Origin: Lytechinus variegatus
Lineage: Eukaryota > Echinodermata > Echinoidea > Temnopleuroida > Toxopneustidae
Assembly: GCF_018143015.1 (NCBI RefSeq)
Contig: NC_054753.1
Span: forward strand, 29,655,292-29,719,291
DNA: 64,000 nucleotides
Direction of reading: 5' to 3'
Below, in pieces: positions 1 to 12,109 of this stretch. How positions within the stretch are numbered: the stretch's first letter is position 1; each line of letters opens with the position of its first letter. The notes beneath the pieces are model-generated. The model was given only the letters and a program-made list of their open reading frames with translations, had not been told where the DNA came from and did not search any database. The translations under genes were made by a program, and so were the position numbers.

Positions 1-289
1 CCGAAAACGAAATAAGGTTCGTTGTTCCGAAGGTTCATTAGTCCGAAAGCGAAATGAGGTTTGTTAATCATTTTGTTTTCGGACTAACGAACCTTTGGAA
101 TTACGAACCTCATTTCGTTTTCGGATTAACGAACCTTCGGAATTACAAACCTCATTTCGTTTCCGGGTTAACGAACCTTCGGAATTACGAACCTCATTTC
201 GTTTTCGGACTAACAAACCTTAGGAATTATGAACCTTCGGAAATACGAACCTTCGGAATAATGGACCTTCGGAATTACGAATGTATGCA
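1..289. mobile_element. CGAACCTTCGG foldback element, copy 1 (cut by window edge)
   Basis: About 34-bp units alternate a CGAACCTTCGGAAT motif with a CTCATTTCGTTTTCGG motif. Units run in one orientation up to about 65 and in the opposite orientation from about 70 to 289, so the piece is the turn-round and right arm of an inverted-repeat element. The right tip reads CGAATGTATGC, the reverse complement of the GCATACATTCG tip of the copy at 44,797. The left end lies outside the window. The short open frame on the plus strand follows the repeat period and is not a gene. Confidence 0.75.
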
Positions 290-2316
290 TTTTAGCACAG
301 AGTTAGACCGTGGTCTAAGTTAAACCTGACTTCAGAATAAGGGCGCCTGAATATTGACAGATAAATCATATGTAATGTAAACATGAAATATAAATAAAGA
401 AATACATGTATATTAATGTCTCTTTATGAAGAATATGAAGAATCATCATTAGCCTTGAAAATCTTCTGAAAAATCCAGTTAGAGGCTGTTTACTGTGTGC
501 TTTCATCAGTAATATGATATCATTAAAGGGTAATTTGACACTATAGACATTCTGTATTATGCCAGTGAAAATGGGTAAAAGGCAATTTTCTCACTCTTTC
601 CTGGCCTGACAATAGACCAGTTCGTAATTACTTTATGGACAATTTTGGTCAAATGACCTTTCATTTCTTTCATTATGATAGGCAGATTTCAAAGCAAGAT
701 ATTATGTAAGCTTGCCTGCTATTGAATAGACCAGGTGACTAGAATAGCACACCAATGAACACTTTATGAAGGTATTTGTTGCATTCCTAATTTGAATGCA
801 AATTATAGCATGTTGCACATTGTACTTGGCAAACTGTGAAATACCAGTCATTTGTGGATGCTTTGTTGTTTTTTGTGGATGTAAATGAAAACCACTATTC
901 AAAAGAATATGACTAATCAAGACATCAAAGTTGGTGCTTATCTCATTAGATTTTAAACCACCTTGTCACTTTAGTACAAATGACCTTCCACTGATCATGC
1001 ATAGAATCTTTTGATCATGCACAGAAAGGAACTAAGGACCGGCTTATTGCCATAGGCTTATATAAACATGCTCTGCTGAAATATCTCTCCATGCCTTTGT
1101 CACAGGCATTTCCAATGCTTTAAACAAAAGTCTGCGGTTAGCAAATAATGAGTCACTCTTCTTGAAAGCTGGTCCATCCGACTTTAAATTTTGGTTGAAA
1201 ATCAGCGAAGGCCTCCATTGGCGCTTGGTATAAACCCACTTTAACTACAATTGGTGTAATTGCCATCCCTCCGATTTCACACAAAAAATTTGTTTTGTAT
1301 ATTAGCCTATGCACATTTCATCTAATTCAAACTTGGAATGTCACCATTAAGAACTTCTAAACAGATAAATATCACAAAAATATCAATCACATACTGAGAC
1401 TCTCTTTTAGCATTACTATGAGTTTTCATCATCACTGACATATAACACAATAAAAATTTGAGCATCTGCTTCAAAACTAACAATACCTTGCCAGGCAAGG
1501 ATCTCTGAGTCAGTTGTAGACCAAAATAGTCATTTAAGTTTGTCTGAAACATAATTTCCATAAAGTTTACCCAAATACAAGAAAAAAAAAGTTTCGATAT
1601 GTCATGGAAACCCATCTTCCAGCATGCAAAATTCTTCTAGATTGCATTTCTAGAGTAGGTTATTGTTTACCAATTCATATATCATTTTAAAGAGACCTTC
1701 AATTTTAATGGGGAAGTCAAGGCTAATCTCAGAACAGAGAAGGGATTCAAATCTTTCACTCGGCTGCATGTAATAGACGCCTGCATGTCTTGGAGGTCTA
1801 GTATAGGAGAGTGATAGTAGACTAACCAACCAAAAGTAAATTGCGTGTTTTCACTTTGAGACATAACTTCACAGAGGTTATCTATTTTGGTTTAGAAATC
1901 AAGAGACCTGCTAAGAGTCTAGGAATTGTTGGAAACTAGAACTGCAAGGATCTGAAGTAATAACGATCACGACTTCGGTCAAAGTCGTGCTGTCCAAACT
2001 TTTATCGCATTAGTCCGACAGGTTCTCATGACGGACAGATTATAATATGCAAGTTAATTGGCCTTTTGCAATATTTTGTATTGATTCAATTTCCCCATGA
2101 TTTGTCAATTGAAGGTTGCTTTAAGGCTTTAATCTGCAAATTCAAACTTAATAAAAACTCTCAAAATTAATTTTGCCCAACTTATCGTACGCTTTGAAGC
2201 AGAATGTCACAACTGAACTTTCGCATATAAGATGACATCAGGTGGTAAAAGAACCAAGTGCTTAAGTGATGGAAGGAATGATTGCAGCATTACAAATAGG
2301 AGCAATATATCATCTC
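290..2316. other. Gene-free AT-rich stretch
   Basis: I see no exon with paired splice signals, no tRNA and no tandem repeat here. Short open frames are AT-rich and have no protein-like composition. A small hairpin with CACGACTT/AAGTCGTG arms lies near 1,970-1,990. Confidence 0.5.
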
Positions 2317-3953
2317 GGAGGGTGTATCACAAAGATTTAAGTATGACTTGGCATGATCTTGGCATGATCTGACTATAGAGCAAGGCTCGACATTAGCGGT
2401 GGCCCGGGGCCACCAAAAATCATCTCGGGCAACCATTATTGAAAAAATGTTAAGTTTTGGTGGCCCGAATCGGGCAACCAATAATTTTCAAAGTAGCGCA
2501 ATTTTTCTCCCGATTTTGCATGCATTTATCAACTTTCTACAGTTCAAATTGCAAGAAAATTTGTCATGCGCCTTTTTTGTTAATCTACACACAAATACAC
2601 ACACACAAAGATTGCATAGTCATGACAGTATGTAGGCCTACAGCTAGCATACAGTAACTATTATTCAGCCGGCTGTGCCGGCTGTCTGGCTGAGCTTTGT
2701 GTGCATGAAACCACTGCAGCTAGCCGTGCGCTTGCAGACTATTCAGACTCAGGGAGCTGTGATACGAAATGTTACTGCTAAGAAATCTTCCCCAGAACTT
2801 TGAAAATCTACGTCAAAGTCACATTTTACACCAATGAAATGCCCTTCTACAGTCCATATTACTGAAACCTGATTATTTGCAAGCATTAAAAGGAGGAATT
2901 ATGACCTCTCTTTTGACTCAAAAAGACCGATTTCCAATGCATTAATACACATAAAACATATAGGTGAGTACATCACAGTCCCACATGTGCATTTGTATGT
3001 ATGTTGATATTTGGTTTATTTCGACGCTGTGTCTCTTCTAGCCAAAAATGAATAGACAGCTTCTTTCTTTCTTGTTTATAAATGACTTCTTAAACCACTC
3101 TTAAGGAAGTAAATACTTTGGGAAGGCATTTCATTGATATGAAATGTGAATTTTTTCCATCATTTTGTCAAATATAGGGAAGGAATTTTCTCACTGTTTT
3201 TTCCAGATAACTTTTGCCGTTTTATTTTTTTCTTTCATTTTTTTTTACAGTGATTAAACCATTTATACCCCTTCCCATTGAATATGCCTGATTAAAGAAC
3301 ATGTTTCTACTGAATAATAATAATTTTCCCCATTTTTGATAATTTTGTCTTCTTCAGTTTTCTTACATTTTCTTTGTTTTTTGGGTTTTTTTTCCTCTTC
3401 TTTGTTTTTTCTTTCTTCATTTTTTCTTTTGTTTTATTTCACTTATTCATTTTTACAATTTTTGTTTTCTTTTTTTCAATATACTCTTCTAAATTTTTTT
3501 TTATTTCCCCCTTTTACACATTGTTCTAATTCTGCAGCATATTTTTCTGTGATTTTCTCCTGCTATAATATGCTGGAAAAGAGAAAATAAACTGGATTTG
3601 GGGCCTGCATAATCTAGGTTTTATGAATTACCACAAAATAAGCAAAGTAGTATAACAGCAAGCACAATTTACATAAAAGATGTACAAAGAATAGTGGTAC
3701 GGGGTAGTGACTGGATAATATTTTAGGCCCTATTCATTTTTAATTAATGTTTTTCTTTATATTTTTCGGGCCACCAAACTTTACTAATGGGCCACCAAAA
3801 AAAATTATTTGAAGGTTTTGGTGGCCCGAATGGGCCACCACCAAAAAAAGTTAATGTGGAGCCTTGCTATAGAGTCATGCCTTTCATAACGTATGCAACT
3901 TGGCGTTTAAGTGCAACTCTAAGCCATACTTAAATCTTTGTGAAACACTTCCA
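2317..3953. mobile_element. CACAAAGATTTAAGTATG MITE split by an hAT-like insertion
   Basis: The left part (about 2,317-2,372) reads GGTGTATCACAAAGATTTAA and the right part (about 3,875-3,953) ends with its near reverse complement, TTAAATCTTTGTGAAACAC. The two halves are separated by the 1.5-kb element at 2,381-3,866. Removing that element and one 8-bp duplication leaves a MITE of about 140 bp. A related MITE lies at 7,953-8,364. Boundaries are approximate. Confidence 0.6.
2381..3866. mobile_element. Non-autonomous hAT-like transposon with 8-bp target duplication
   Basis: The ends are CAAGGCTCGACATTAGCGG on the left and GTTAATGTGGAGCCTTG on the right, an imperfect terminal inverted repeat. 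The element is flanked by exact direct repeats CTATAGAG at 2,373-2,380 and 3,867-3,874. An 8-bp duplication and CA..TG termini are typical of hAT elements. Subterminal GGTGGCCCGAAT..GGGCCACC inverted motifs recur near both ends. No transposase frame is visible in its 1,486 bp, so it would need help in trans. Confidence 0.8.
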
Positions 3954-4377
3954 TGAAAATTAGAACAACTATTAGCAAATTTTCAAATAAACAAGTGAAA
4001 ATTTCGGTAGAAACAATGTATGAGAAAAATCTACTAAATATATTATCATCCATGTGCATCAGCTGGTTAGAGTGTAATCTAAAGTATAAAAAAATATTTT
4101 AAATCAAGGTGAGTTGCTCAATTCATTCAGATATGATATACAAAATTCAAAACTGAGACATACATGTACCTTACAGCACATTGAATATTTGTGTCATCAA
4201 GGTTTATCCATCTTACATTAGCTACAGCATGATGCTATGAGAAAAAGGTTTTTTCAGTCACAAATTTTCTTGTATTTGTTAAACTCCTTCTGAAAGTCAC
4301 TTTAATCTAGGCAAAAACAAATGTTTGGAAATTTTATTGACCAACATGATAAATGTCCTTTCCAAAATATCAGTTAG

Positions 4378-4592
4378 GGGGTGTGCAAGTAAATATTTAC
4401 AATCAATTGTAAATTTCTGTTGCAATTTTACAATAGATCAATCTTAGCCGTAGGAAAATTAGTTTTGTAAACACTCCTTGTTATAAACACATCAGGATCC
4501 AATTCAAATTTGCAATTAATTGCAAATCATATAAATGATCTAGGGACACCAAATAGATTTGTAATTGATTGCAAATGTCTTGCAACAATCCA
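4378..4592. mobile_element. GGGGTGTTGCAAG MITE, copy 1
   Basis: A 215-bp inverted-repeat element. The left end is GGGGTGTGCAAGTAAATATTTA and the right end is TGTCTTGCAACAATCCA; the interior is rich in CAATTGCAAAT palindromes. It is bordered by TTAG on both sides, as is the copy at 7,049-7,266, which suggests a short target duplication. It lies downstream of the last exon of the membrane-protein gene. Confidence 0.65.
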
Positions 4593-5045
4593 TTAGCCTT
4601 TCCCCCTTTAAGTTTGGTCCTGTGACACAAAGCATGTACAGTTGATTTATGCCATTGATTGCAAATGACAACCAATCATAAAATCATCCACAGATAATCA
4701 ATTGTTAAACTTGTATTCTCTAGCGTAGATTTAACTTGCGAACCTATTGTTCAGGGGGGGGTGTCAACTAGTCTGCTGTGCAGACCCTTCACTCAAGTTA
4801 TAAAAGGGTCTGAATGCGCAGTCTACAATGATTTGTGTCATGACAGTCATGACAATTTGCTAGTCATGTGAGCGGACAAACTCTTGCTGATCAAAATTTC
4901 AATCAGGGTCAGTGCCTGAAGAATAGGTGTCATTCCCTGCTTGAATAGCGTGACATCATGAATATCTGCCGTCTTTGTATATTAAAGAAGGCCCAAGTTA
5001 CCATCCACGTCATGTGACCAAAGAAGTTGCTGTTCCTCGGTAAAG

Positions 5046-8000
5046 TTAGATATGCCAGACACATGAGCAGCAGTTGGCTGGTTCGTAGCAGATCCCAGTT
5101 CGTTGTTTGCGATTCAGCACAGATCCAGGATAGAAATAGTTGATAATCCAGAAGGGTAGCATTAGAATCACAAACACTGGGAAAGAAAATAATAAAACAA
5201 TATCGAGTGATAATAACATGAAGAGGTGTTGAAGTTCAGTGGACAATTCTCTGGACTTTGAATGTCAAGGTCTAGGGTTTAAATAAAACTGCTGCATGCA
5301 GGTCCTTTGAGGGAGGTGGTTATCTAAATATGCCACCCAGGTGTAGTAAATTGGTACCTGGTAGGAAGAATTTCCTTGAATGCTCAAGCATCTGATTAGG
5401 GAAGCCATGATAAAGCCAGTTAGTAAGCAGCGCTTAGAATCATTGCATTAAGCACTATGTAAGTGGTGTATATTATCACTATTACTAATATAACAAATAT
5501 AGATAAACAAAACAACAAGGTGGTCCGCAAACTGTGAGTCTTGGCTGATTTTGTGATCAATAAAGTATGCAATATGACCTTTTGTCCCCAAGATGACCTT
5601 TCACCTTATCATCCTCATGAACATGCATGTGGTATTGTCCAAGGAGTATTCATACCAAGTATAAACACAATTGATACAGAAATCAAGAAATGAGAGCAAG
5701 TTGAACAGAAACTTGAAAAAAGGAGGATGGACATGAACTCCTATCATTTGACCTTTTTGGCCCCTATAGATGACCTTTGACCCCATCATTCTCATGGGCT
5801 CACATGTGGTATTACCCAAAGACCGTATGTACCAAGTATGAACATAATTGACACAGAAATAAAAGAAATGAGAGCAAAGTGAACAAAAAATTCAAAATTT
5901 TTGGAACAGACCAACAGGATGTTCAGTGATACTTGATTACTCTTATGCCCAAGTTTTATGAGTCAGATCCATAAACTTTCTAAGTTATGATAACATTTCA
6001 AAAACTTAACCTTAGGTTTAGATTTCGATATTGACTCCCCTAACATGGTCTAAGTTCATTGACCCTCAATAATCTCTTTGACCTTGGTCATGTGACCTGA
6101 AATTCGAGCAGGATCTTCAGTAATACTTATGTTCAAGTTTTAGGTCCATATACTTTCTAAGTTACGCTGTCATTTCAAAAACTTAACCTTCAATTAAGAT
6201 TTAATGTTGACGCTCCCGCCGTCGGAAAAGAGGCGCCTATAGTCTCACTCTGATATGTAGGCGAGTAGATAAATGAGTAGATAAATAAATTAATTAGCTA
6301 ATAACTTAATCATTTAGTGAACACATAGATGAAGAAATATAAAATAAATGAATACCTAATGAGTACAATCTGAATCTTACCTGCTGTAATCATGCTCAAA
6401 ATAGCTGAAGCTAAAGAGAAGTAATAGAGCTCAACTGTGTTCGTTCTCTAGGTGAAAAAAGAGAAAAATAAAAACAGCACTCATCTCCAAGTACACTAAT
6501 TTTCCAATATTTGCTTACACAGTCAATAAATTTTGATGAGCCGTTTCATGAATAGCACTGGGTCCAATGGTGTTTGTGTCGAGAGCTTTAATCAACAACT
6601 AATATGACAAGCATAATAGGCCACATGCAATTTTTCCTTGTTGCACCCAGCCTTCTAAATTAAGAATGAAATAATTCACTTTAGAAATATTACAATTACT
6701 CGTAACTCATGCCAATTAGTCTATAAGCAATTTGTCTTCTTTCTGTTCAGTATCATCCTCCATGTTCTAATCTAACTTTGTGTACAACCAGTTTTATATC
6801 AACCATTTGGCCTCTTTGCCATATTTACATCCATTTCCAATTTACCGGTACCGGTAGTCTAATTTTTAGTAAGGCCATACCAATCTTTTGGTTCAACATC
6901 ACTTAGTCTATATGGTCAGAACTAGGGGCCTACTTAGTCTATATGGTTAGAACTTTTTAATGAAATCACATTCTCATTTGACAACATAACAACTAACTAG
7001 ACAAATTTGAAATTACACCAACTGGAAATAGGAATAAATGAGAATTAGGGGGTGTTGCAAGAAAATATTTGCAATCAAGGCAAATATTCTGTTGCACTTT
7101 TACAAGTGATAGATCAATTTCAACCGTAGCAAATCAGATTACATTCCTTGTTTCAAGAAGCAGATCAAGAATCAATTGTAAATTCACAATTACTTTTGAG
7201 ACTTGTGTCTGATTAAGGGACATAAAATGAACTTGCAATTGATCGCAAGTTTCTTGCAACACCCCATTAGACTCGTTGGAATTTTAGAATAAGTGTAGCG
7301 TAGACCGAATAGCAATTAGACCAAATTGATAGAAGACAAAATGGGTTTAGTCCATGTGGTATAAGACTGTCTGAGAAATAGACCAACTGCTTTTAGACCA
7401 AGTGATTATCAACCACTCTTCCATTCGGAGTAGCTCCATGGCATGGGTTTATATACTCACGCATTCAACAGCCAATGATGTGAAGATTGTGAGTACTAGT
7501 CCAACCAGGAAGGACAAACCCCAAAGATGTGGAAAATCAGCTTCACTTCGAACGGGACAGGGTCCATTATGGAGAATAGCACCACAAAACCTGCCGGGAA
7601 ATAGTAATAATGGCTCAAATTAATAGACCCATACTTATACTTTTTTATCATAAAGCAATAAAGTACAATATGCATAGAGAGAATGAGTATCTATTTAAAT
7701 CAATAATGTAAGTTTGTGAAACAAAATACACACAAATGATAAATTGGATATGAAAGAACAGGTCAGTGCTTCATAAAGCTGTTCATAAGTTACAAGCAAC
7801 TTTAAGACAACTGGTGATCCTTTCTTGGGTGCAAAATCAACATCGACAAAAATTCTGTGTATATCACCACGTGGACAGATTTACCAGAAGAAAGGATCAC
7901 CAGTTCTTGAAGTCACTCGTAACTGTCAAAAAGCTTTATGAAACATCCACCAGGGGGTTGCTTCTCAAGGAATTAAGTATGACTTAGGGGGTGTTGGAAG

Positions 8001-11000
8001 AAAATATTTGCAATCAATTGCAAATTTCAGATGAAAATTTACAAGAGATAGATCAATTTTTACTTAACAAAATAAATATATACTTGTTGATCGCTAGAAG
8101 CAGACCATCAATCAATTGCAAATCTATAATAAAATGCATGACTTTCAATTGATTTGTGGACCTGAAATTGACTTGCAATCAATTCTAACACCCCCTTCGA
8201 GTCCAGTTGCGTGTGGTATAGAAGGCGTCAAATCATGCTATGAGGATGCGCTAGTATTGCATATTGCATAGTAATCAATAAGAGTGCATGTTACAAATTA
8301 TGTCCATGTAAGAACTCTTAGCACTGACTTTAAGTCACACATAACTCTTTGTGAAACACCCCCCAGGTTTTAAAAGTTAAGCACAACTGGAACATGTTCT
8401 TAGGTGCTAAGGCAGCTATACAGTGCGCATCAAAAAAAGTTTACACTTTGAAAAAGCCCTGGGAATTAAAAAATATGCAACATGTGGGTAATTTTTTCAA
8501 ATAATGATATAATCTTGGGTTTGGGTCTCATCTTTCTAATGAAAGTAAAAGTTTCGTCAGAATATTACACTTGAGTGAGCACTGTGCATTTTTGTAAAGC
8601 TCGCAGAAATCTGTTTGTGCAGAAATGCTTGTTTTCAGGCTGTGTAAAGGGAAAGGGCGAAATCAAACTTACCCTGCAAAACATTTCTCATACATTTCCC
8701 TTGCACTTTTAGTCAATTGAAATAAAACTGATACATTCAAGCATTTTGTAAGAATTTTGCCACCCGAATTGAAATTTTGACACTTGATAAGCACAACCTT
8801 TACCCTTTTTTGTGCCAGCTGGATCTGAGGAAATAACTGAATCTGAACAAAATTTTATATCAGACATCTCCAGCATTTTTCACTAAGTTTGTATCATTTA
8901 AAGTGGGTTTACATTTCATTTTTCACTTAATACTTGTTTCTCCACACTTTTCCCAAGCTTGACAATGATTAACGAAATTTAAATGAAGCCTAAGCCATTT
9001 CATGTAAATCAAAGCTCAGTGTAAAGCAAATATCTTTACGATGGCCTCGGTGTTTGGGGGAGAGGGGTGGGGCGCAATGCACTCTTCAAAGTGTTTTGAG
9101 CAAGGAAACAAGTTAAAAGAGGTAAAAGATATCTTCAAATCAATTTTACTAGCGAAATTCCACATTTTCTTCATGATTAAGGTCTACTTTTATTCACATA
9201 ACTATTTCAAATTCTGCGCAAATTATTTTTCACTAACTATTCAAAACTAAGAGGTGCTCACTCCAGCGGAAATATTTTTCGACAGTTATTTCGTTTTTTG
9301 CTTAAATGGATCTGTACCAATGTTAAAATGTGAAAAAATCTTCAGGATATTACAAATATATAATTTTACAGGATTTTTTGTAAGTGTAAACCTTTTTTTG
9401 ATACGCACTGTATAGGATTATCATTTAGGACAAAAAAGAGGTCACCGGTCTTTCGTAAGGTCACCTGTAAACTTTGCACTAAGCTTTATGAAAGATCTTA
9501 CTTAGCCTACCTGTCATACAGAAAGAGAACACGATGGATACAATCAGCATATCAAAGAGATGCTGGCCACAGTACCTCGACGAGCGTTCTCTGTTTATAA
9601 AGACAATTCAAGACAACAAAATTTTCAAATCAAAGACAAGCATAGACAAAACTATTTTTTTAATGGAAAGTTTGATGCTTATCATGAAAGTTTCGTCTGT
9701 AATTACCATATTTTACCCATCTGGATTAAATCAACAGGGCCTGACTTCATACATTTTCCTAAAAATATATTCCCTTGTGACCTATTTATCAATTTTAGAG
9801 AAGTAATCATAGAGGAATAAATACAGATTTAAAACAATAAAATAATAAATTGATATCTGACACAGTAATCACTATATAAAAAAATTAACACTTACCGATT
9901 CTGAAACTTTGTAAACCCTAGAGAGCAATTTTCCATTGAACTTCCATAATAAAACATTTCAAAATAATAATTTAATTGATGCACAAATTTGATGAATGAA
10001 AAAGTGAAAGGAATAATGAGTTCACTCCCTCGTTTGATCTGTGGATGATTTCAGTGTCTCAATTTAAAAACAATTTTTTTTTCCACAGGACGAATTTAAA
10101 GAATATTTGTATTAAAACTGAAGAGCAGTATTTTACCAAGCATCATACCCAACCTGATCATTTATGCTCTACATTATGGGAAAATGGTTACAATCTATTT
10201 CAGGAACAACTGGAAATACCAAGAGATGCCAAGTTCAAAGACCAGCTATGCGTGAGATTTTCTATGAATCCGAGTGAGATCACAGACATTGTGTACAATG
10301 TATATGGGGATAGGCTGTGCATGAGACAGAGATTTGAGGGGATGAACAAGAGTCCAAAATGCTCGAGTTTCACGCATAATGCGTGAGACTTTGTAGCTCT
10401 GAAATACTCACGTGGTTAGTACGAAGAACTGTGGAATCAGCAAGGCAAATGCGAACAGAAAGATCACTATACGGCTGTGTTAAAATGAATGAAAATGAAA
10501 CAAGATATTTGAGCCTTATCAGTGATATCATAGACGTTCTCTTTTATAAGTCATCAGGATGAAAGAATAAGTTTGGAACTAAATTTTGACATTTTAAATA
10601 CAATACCCATGAGGTATCGTGCTGGGTAATAAATGTTTATGTACATTGCTCTCTGCCTCATTGCTACCATTGGATTCTAAAATCTTCACAATAAGGGAGT
10701 AAATTGGCAAAAAAAATCAAGGCGTGTAGATGTACATTATCAATACTAGTGTTACTTGGCAACTAATACCCACTCATTCAATGAACGAGGTTATCATTTA
10801 AGATTGTTCTCTGTTCGGACTCCTTGTGTGGGGAACAATTAAAGATAAATTCCAGTTTTGGTAACGATCTCAAAATGACTCTTGACAGAATCTAATATAA
10901 TGACCACTCAGGTGTCTGTTTGTATGAATAAAAAATATGTGCCAAAGGATTCTGGAAGAAATTGTGTAATTGCTGAGAAATAAGCAAAAATACGTGTGGA

Positions 11001-11087
11001 TTTGGTCACTTCCGTCGGGTCTTTATTCCAGCAATATTAATACACTGTCCCACGTGTGCCTGTCTCGGTGATCTTCAGTGTGAACAT
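5046..11087 (-). CDS. Four-helix membrane protein gene, six exons (MARVEL-like topology)
   Basis: Six minus-strand exons join in frame: 11087-11044, 10474-10412, 9590-9511, 7590-7461, 6447-6381 and 5176-5046 (stop TAA). Donors are GTATTA (weak), GTGAGT, GTAGGC, GTGAGT and GTAAGA; each acceptor ends in AG, four of the five in CAG. An in-frame TGA two codons before the ATG fixes the start. The product is 171 residues if one base missing from the G run at 7,519-7,522 is allowed for. Hydrophobic spans lie near residues 17-34, 47-70, 80-103 and 113-141. The short N-terminus begins MFTLKITETG; the tail is cysteine-rich (CCSC near residues 164-167), a possible palmitoylation site. Length and four-helix layout resemble MAL/CMTM (MARVEL) proteins, which act in membrane trafficking; this is inference from topology, not a motif match. 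The claudin W-GLW-C-C signature is absent. Introns carry a SINE and several MITEs. Confidence 0.75.
5224..5485 (+). repeat. Degenerate tRNA-derived SINE in intron 5
   Basis: The head has a weak tRNA-like A-box region (GTTCAGTGGACAATTCT) and a decayed B-box (GGGTTTAAAT). The body CACCCAGGTGTAGTAAATTG and the following GGTACCTGGTAGGAAG match the body of the better-preserved SINE at 42,921-43,203. It ends in ATTATCACTATTACTA. It lies inside the last intron of the minus-strand membrane-protein gene. Confidence 0.6.
5570..6246. repeat. Dispersed TGACCTTTGACC-type repeat in intron 5
   Basis: Two diverged direct copies of about 130-150 bp (about 5,578-5,700 and 5,752-5,890) share the order TGACCTTT, CATGTGGTATT, CCAAGTAT and GAAATGAGAGCAA. 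Further blocks contain CTTTGACCTTGGTCATGTGACC. The right end is a GC-rich cap, CGCCGTCGG...GGCGCCTATAGTCTC, at about 6,215-6,246. It looks like an old interspersed element; I cannot name the family. Confidence 0.5.
7049..7266. mobile_element. GGGGTGTTGCAAG MITE, copy 2 (intron 4)
   Basis: The ends GGGGTGTTGCAAGAAAATAT and CAAGTTTCTTGCAACACCCC are reverse complements over the tip. TTAG borders both sides. It is 218 bp, the same family as 4,378-4,592 and 7,988-8,195. Confidence 0.75.
7769..7944. mobile_element. GCTTCATAAAGCTGTT MITE, copy 1 (intron 3)
   Basis: The left end GCTTCATAAAGCTGTTC and the right end AAAAGCTTTATGAAAC form a terminal inverted repeat, with an inner pair around AACTGGTGATCC/GGATCACCAGTT. 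A second copy lies at 48,303-48,487. The plus-strand open frame across it is accidental. Confidence 0.65.
7953..8364. mobile_element. CACAAAGAGTTA MITE interrupted by another MITE (intron 3)
   Basis: The left half, AGGGGGTTGCTTCTCAAGGA then ATTAAGTATGACTT, pairs with the right half, AAGTCACACATAACTCTTTG then TGAAACACCCCCC. The GGGGTGTTGCAAG element occupies 7,988-8,195 in the middle. This is the same family as the split MITE at 2,317-3,953, which was also used as an insertion target. Confidence 0.6.
7988..8195. mobile_element. GGGGTGTTGCAAG MITE, copy 3 (nested)
   Basis: The left end is GGGGTGTTGGAAGAAAATAT and the right end CTTGCAATCAATTCTAACACCCCC. It is preceded by TTAG and followed by TTCG. 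It is inserted in the MITE at 7,953-8,364. Confidence 0.65.
8421..9410. mobile_element. TA-flanked transposon with ~29-bp inverted ends (intron 3)
   Basis: The left end is CAGTGCGCATCAAAAAAAGT then TTACAC; the right end is GTGTAAACCTTTTTTTGATA then CGCACTG. These are nearly perfect reverse complements. Both sides carry TA, the signature of Tc1/mariner-type insertion. The 990 bp hold no transposase frame; the short open frame near 9,041 has no recognisable motif. It sits in intron 3 of the membrane-protein gene. Confidence 0.8.
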
Positions 11088-11444
11088 TTTTCAGCGTAGA
11101 TTTCAAGATTTCAAAAAGTTCAGTTTATGTAACTGTACCAGATCTAGATCCTCGATGATATTCTGACAATTAAGCCTGGTTTTACAGAATTTCTCATGAA
11201 ATCAGTGTTTACTGCAAATACTGGCATTTCTCTTTAAGGTTGACAATGTTTGGTTTATTTTTTCTTGTTCTTGGGGAAAAATGCTTGATTTTCTTCAACC
11301 ATTAGTTTCCAGTACAACTTTTCATCATATAGTAACTTGGCTCCGAAATAAATTGGATTCTTTTAATTATTTCTTTAAAAATTTAAAAATTGAGATAGCG
11401 GGCCTAAACAAAAAATGCTGGGAATTTTTTTTTGTGCTCTTGTA

Positions 11445-11961
11445 AGGGTTGGGCTCAATTACAAGGTAATTCATCAATTATGTAATCAATTACATTTTTT
11501 GAGTAATTGTCATTATGGTTGCATTTGAAATTTTGAAAGGAAAAGTAATTGTAAATGTAATTGAAAAAATATGTAATTGACTTCAATTACTTTTCGTTTT
11601 CAATAAACTTTCTTAATATAGGATTAAATTTTATGACCTTTTTCATGTCAACTGCTTCAGCATCAATAATAGGCAGAATCTGTGCTCTTAAACTTAAAAC
11701 TTCATCGTATCAGTTTCTCTGTAACTTGGAACTATGCTGAAATGGGTGGTGCTAGTACAGCGTACATAAAAAATACAAATTGATTTCATTTGACTTTTAT
11801 AGAAAGCTATTGAAATAGTAAATTTTTGTAATTGACAAAAGTAAATGGTAATTGTAATTGAACAAAAATGTAATTTAATTGAAAAGTAACTGTAATTGAG
11901 CATTTCTTCAATTATTACATAATTGTAATTTCAATTAAAGAAAGTAATTGGGCCAAAACCT
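11445..11961. mobile_element. CAATTAC-rich inverted-repeat element
   Basis: The left tip GGGTTGGGCTCAATTAC and the right tip GTAATTGGGCCAAAACCT are inverted. The interior is packed with GTAATTG/CAATTAC words in both orientations. TTGTAA-like flanks hint at an imperfect target duplication. It lies just upstream of the start of the minus-strand membrane-protein gene. Confidence 0.55.
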
Positions 11962-12109
11962 GGTTCTTGTGAATAAGAAATAGATCCCAAACTATATGGA
12001 AAGCCAAAGGCTGGGTGGTTGCAGTGAACAAGTGCTGATAGCACTTGATACCCCTTAAAAAAAATTGTAAATGACTGTAACTGCCGCTAATATAAAGCAT
12101 AAGAGACCA

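Noticed and set aside
7402..7623. 73-codon plus-strand frame
   Set aside because: Antisense shadow of exon 4 of the minus-strand membrane-protein gene.
10045..10386. 113-codon plus-strand frame
   Set aside because: Antisense within intron 2 of the membrane-protein gene; AT-rich composition and no recognisable motif or splice support.
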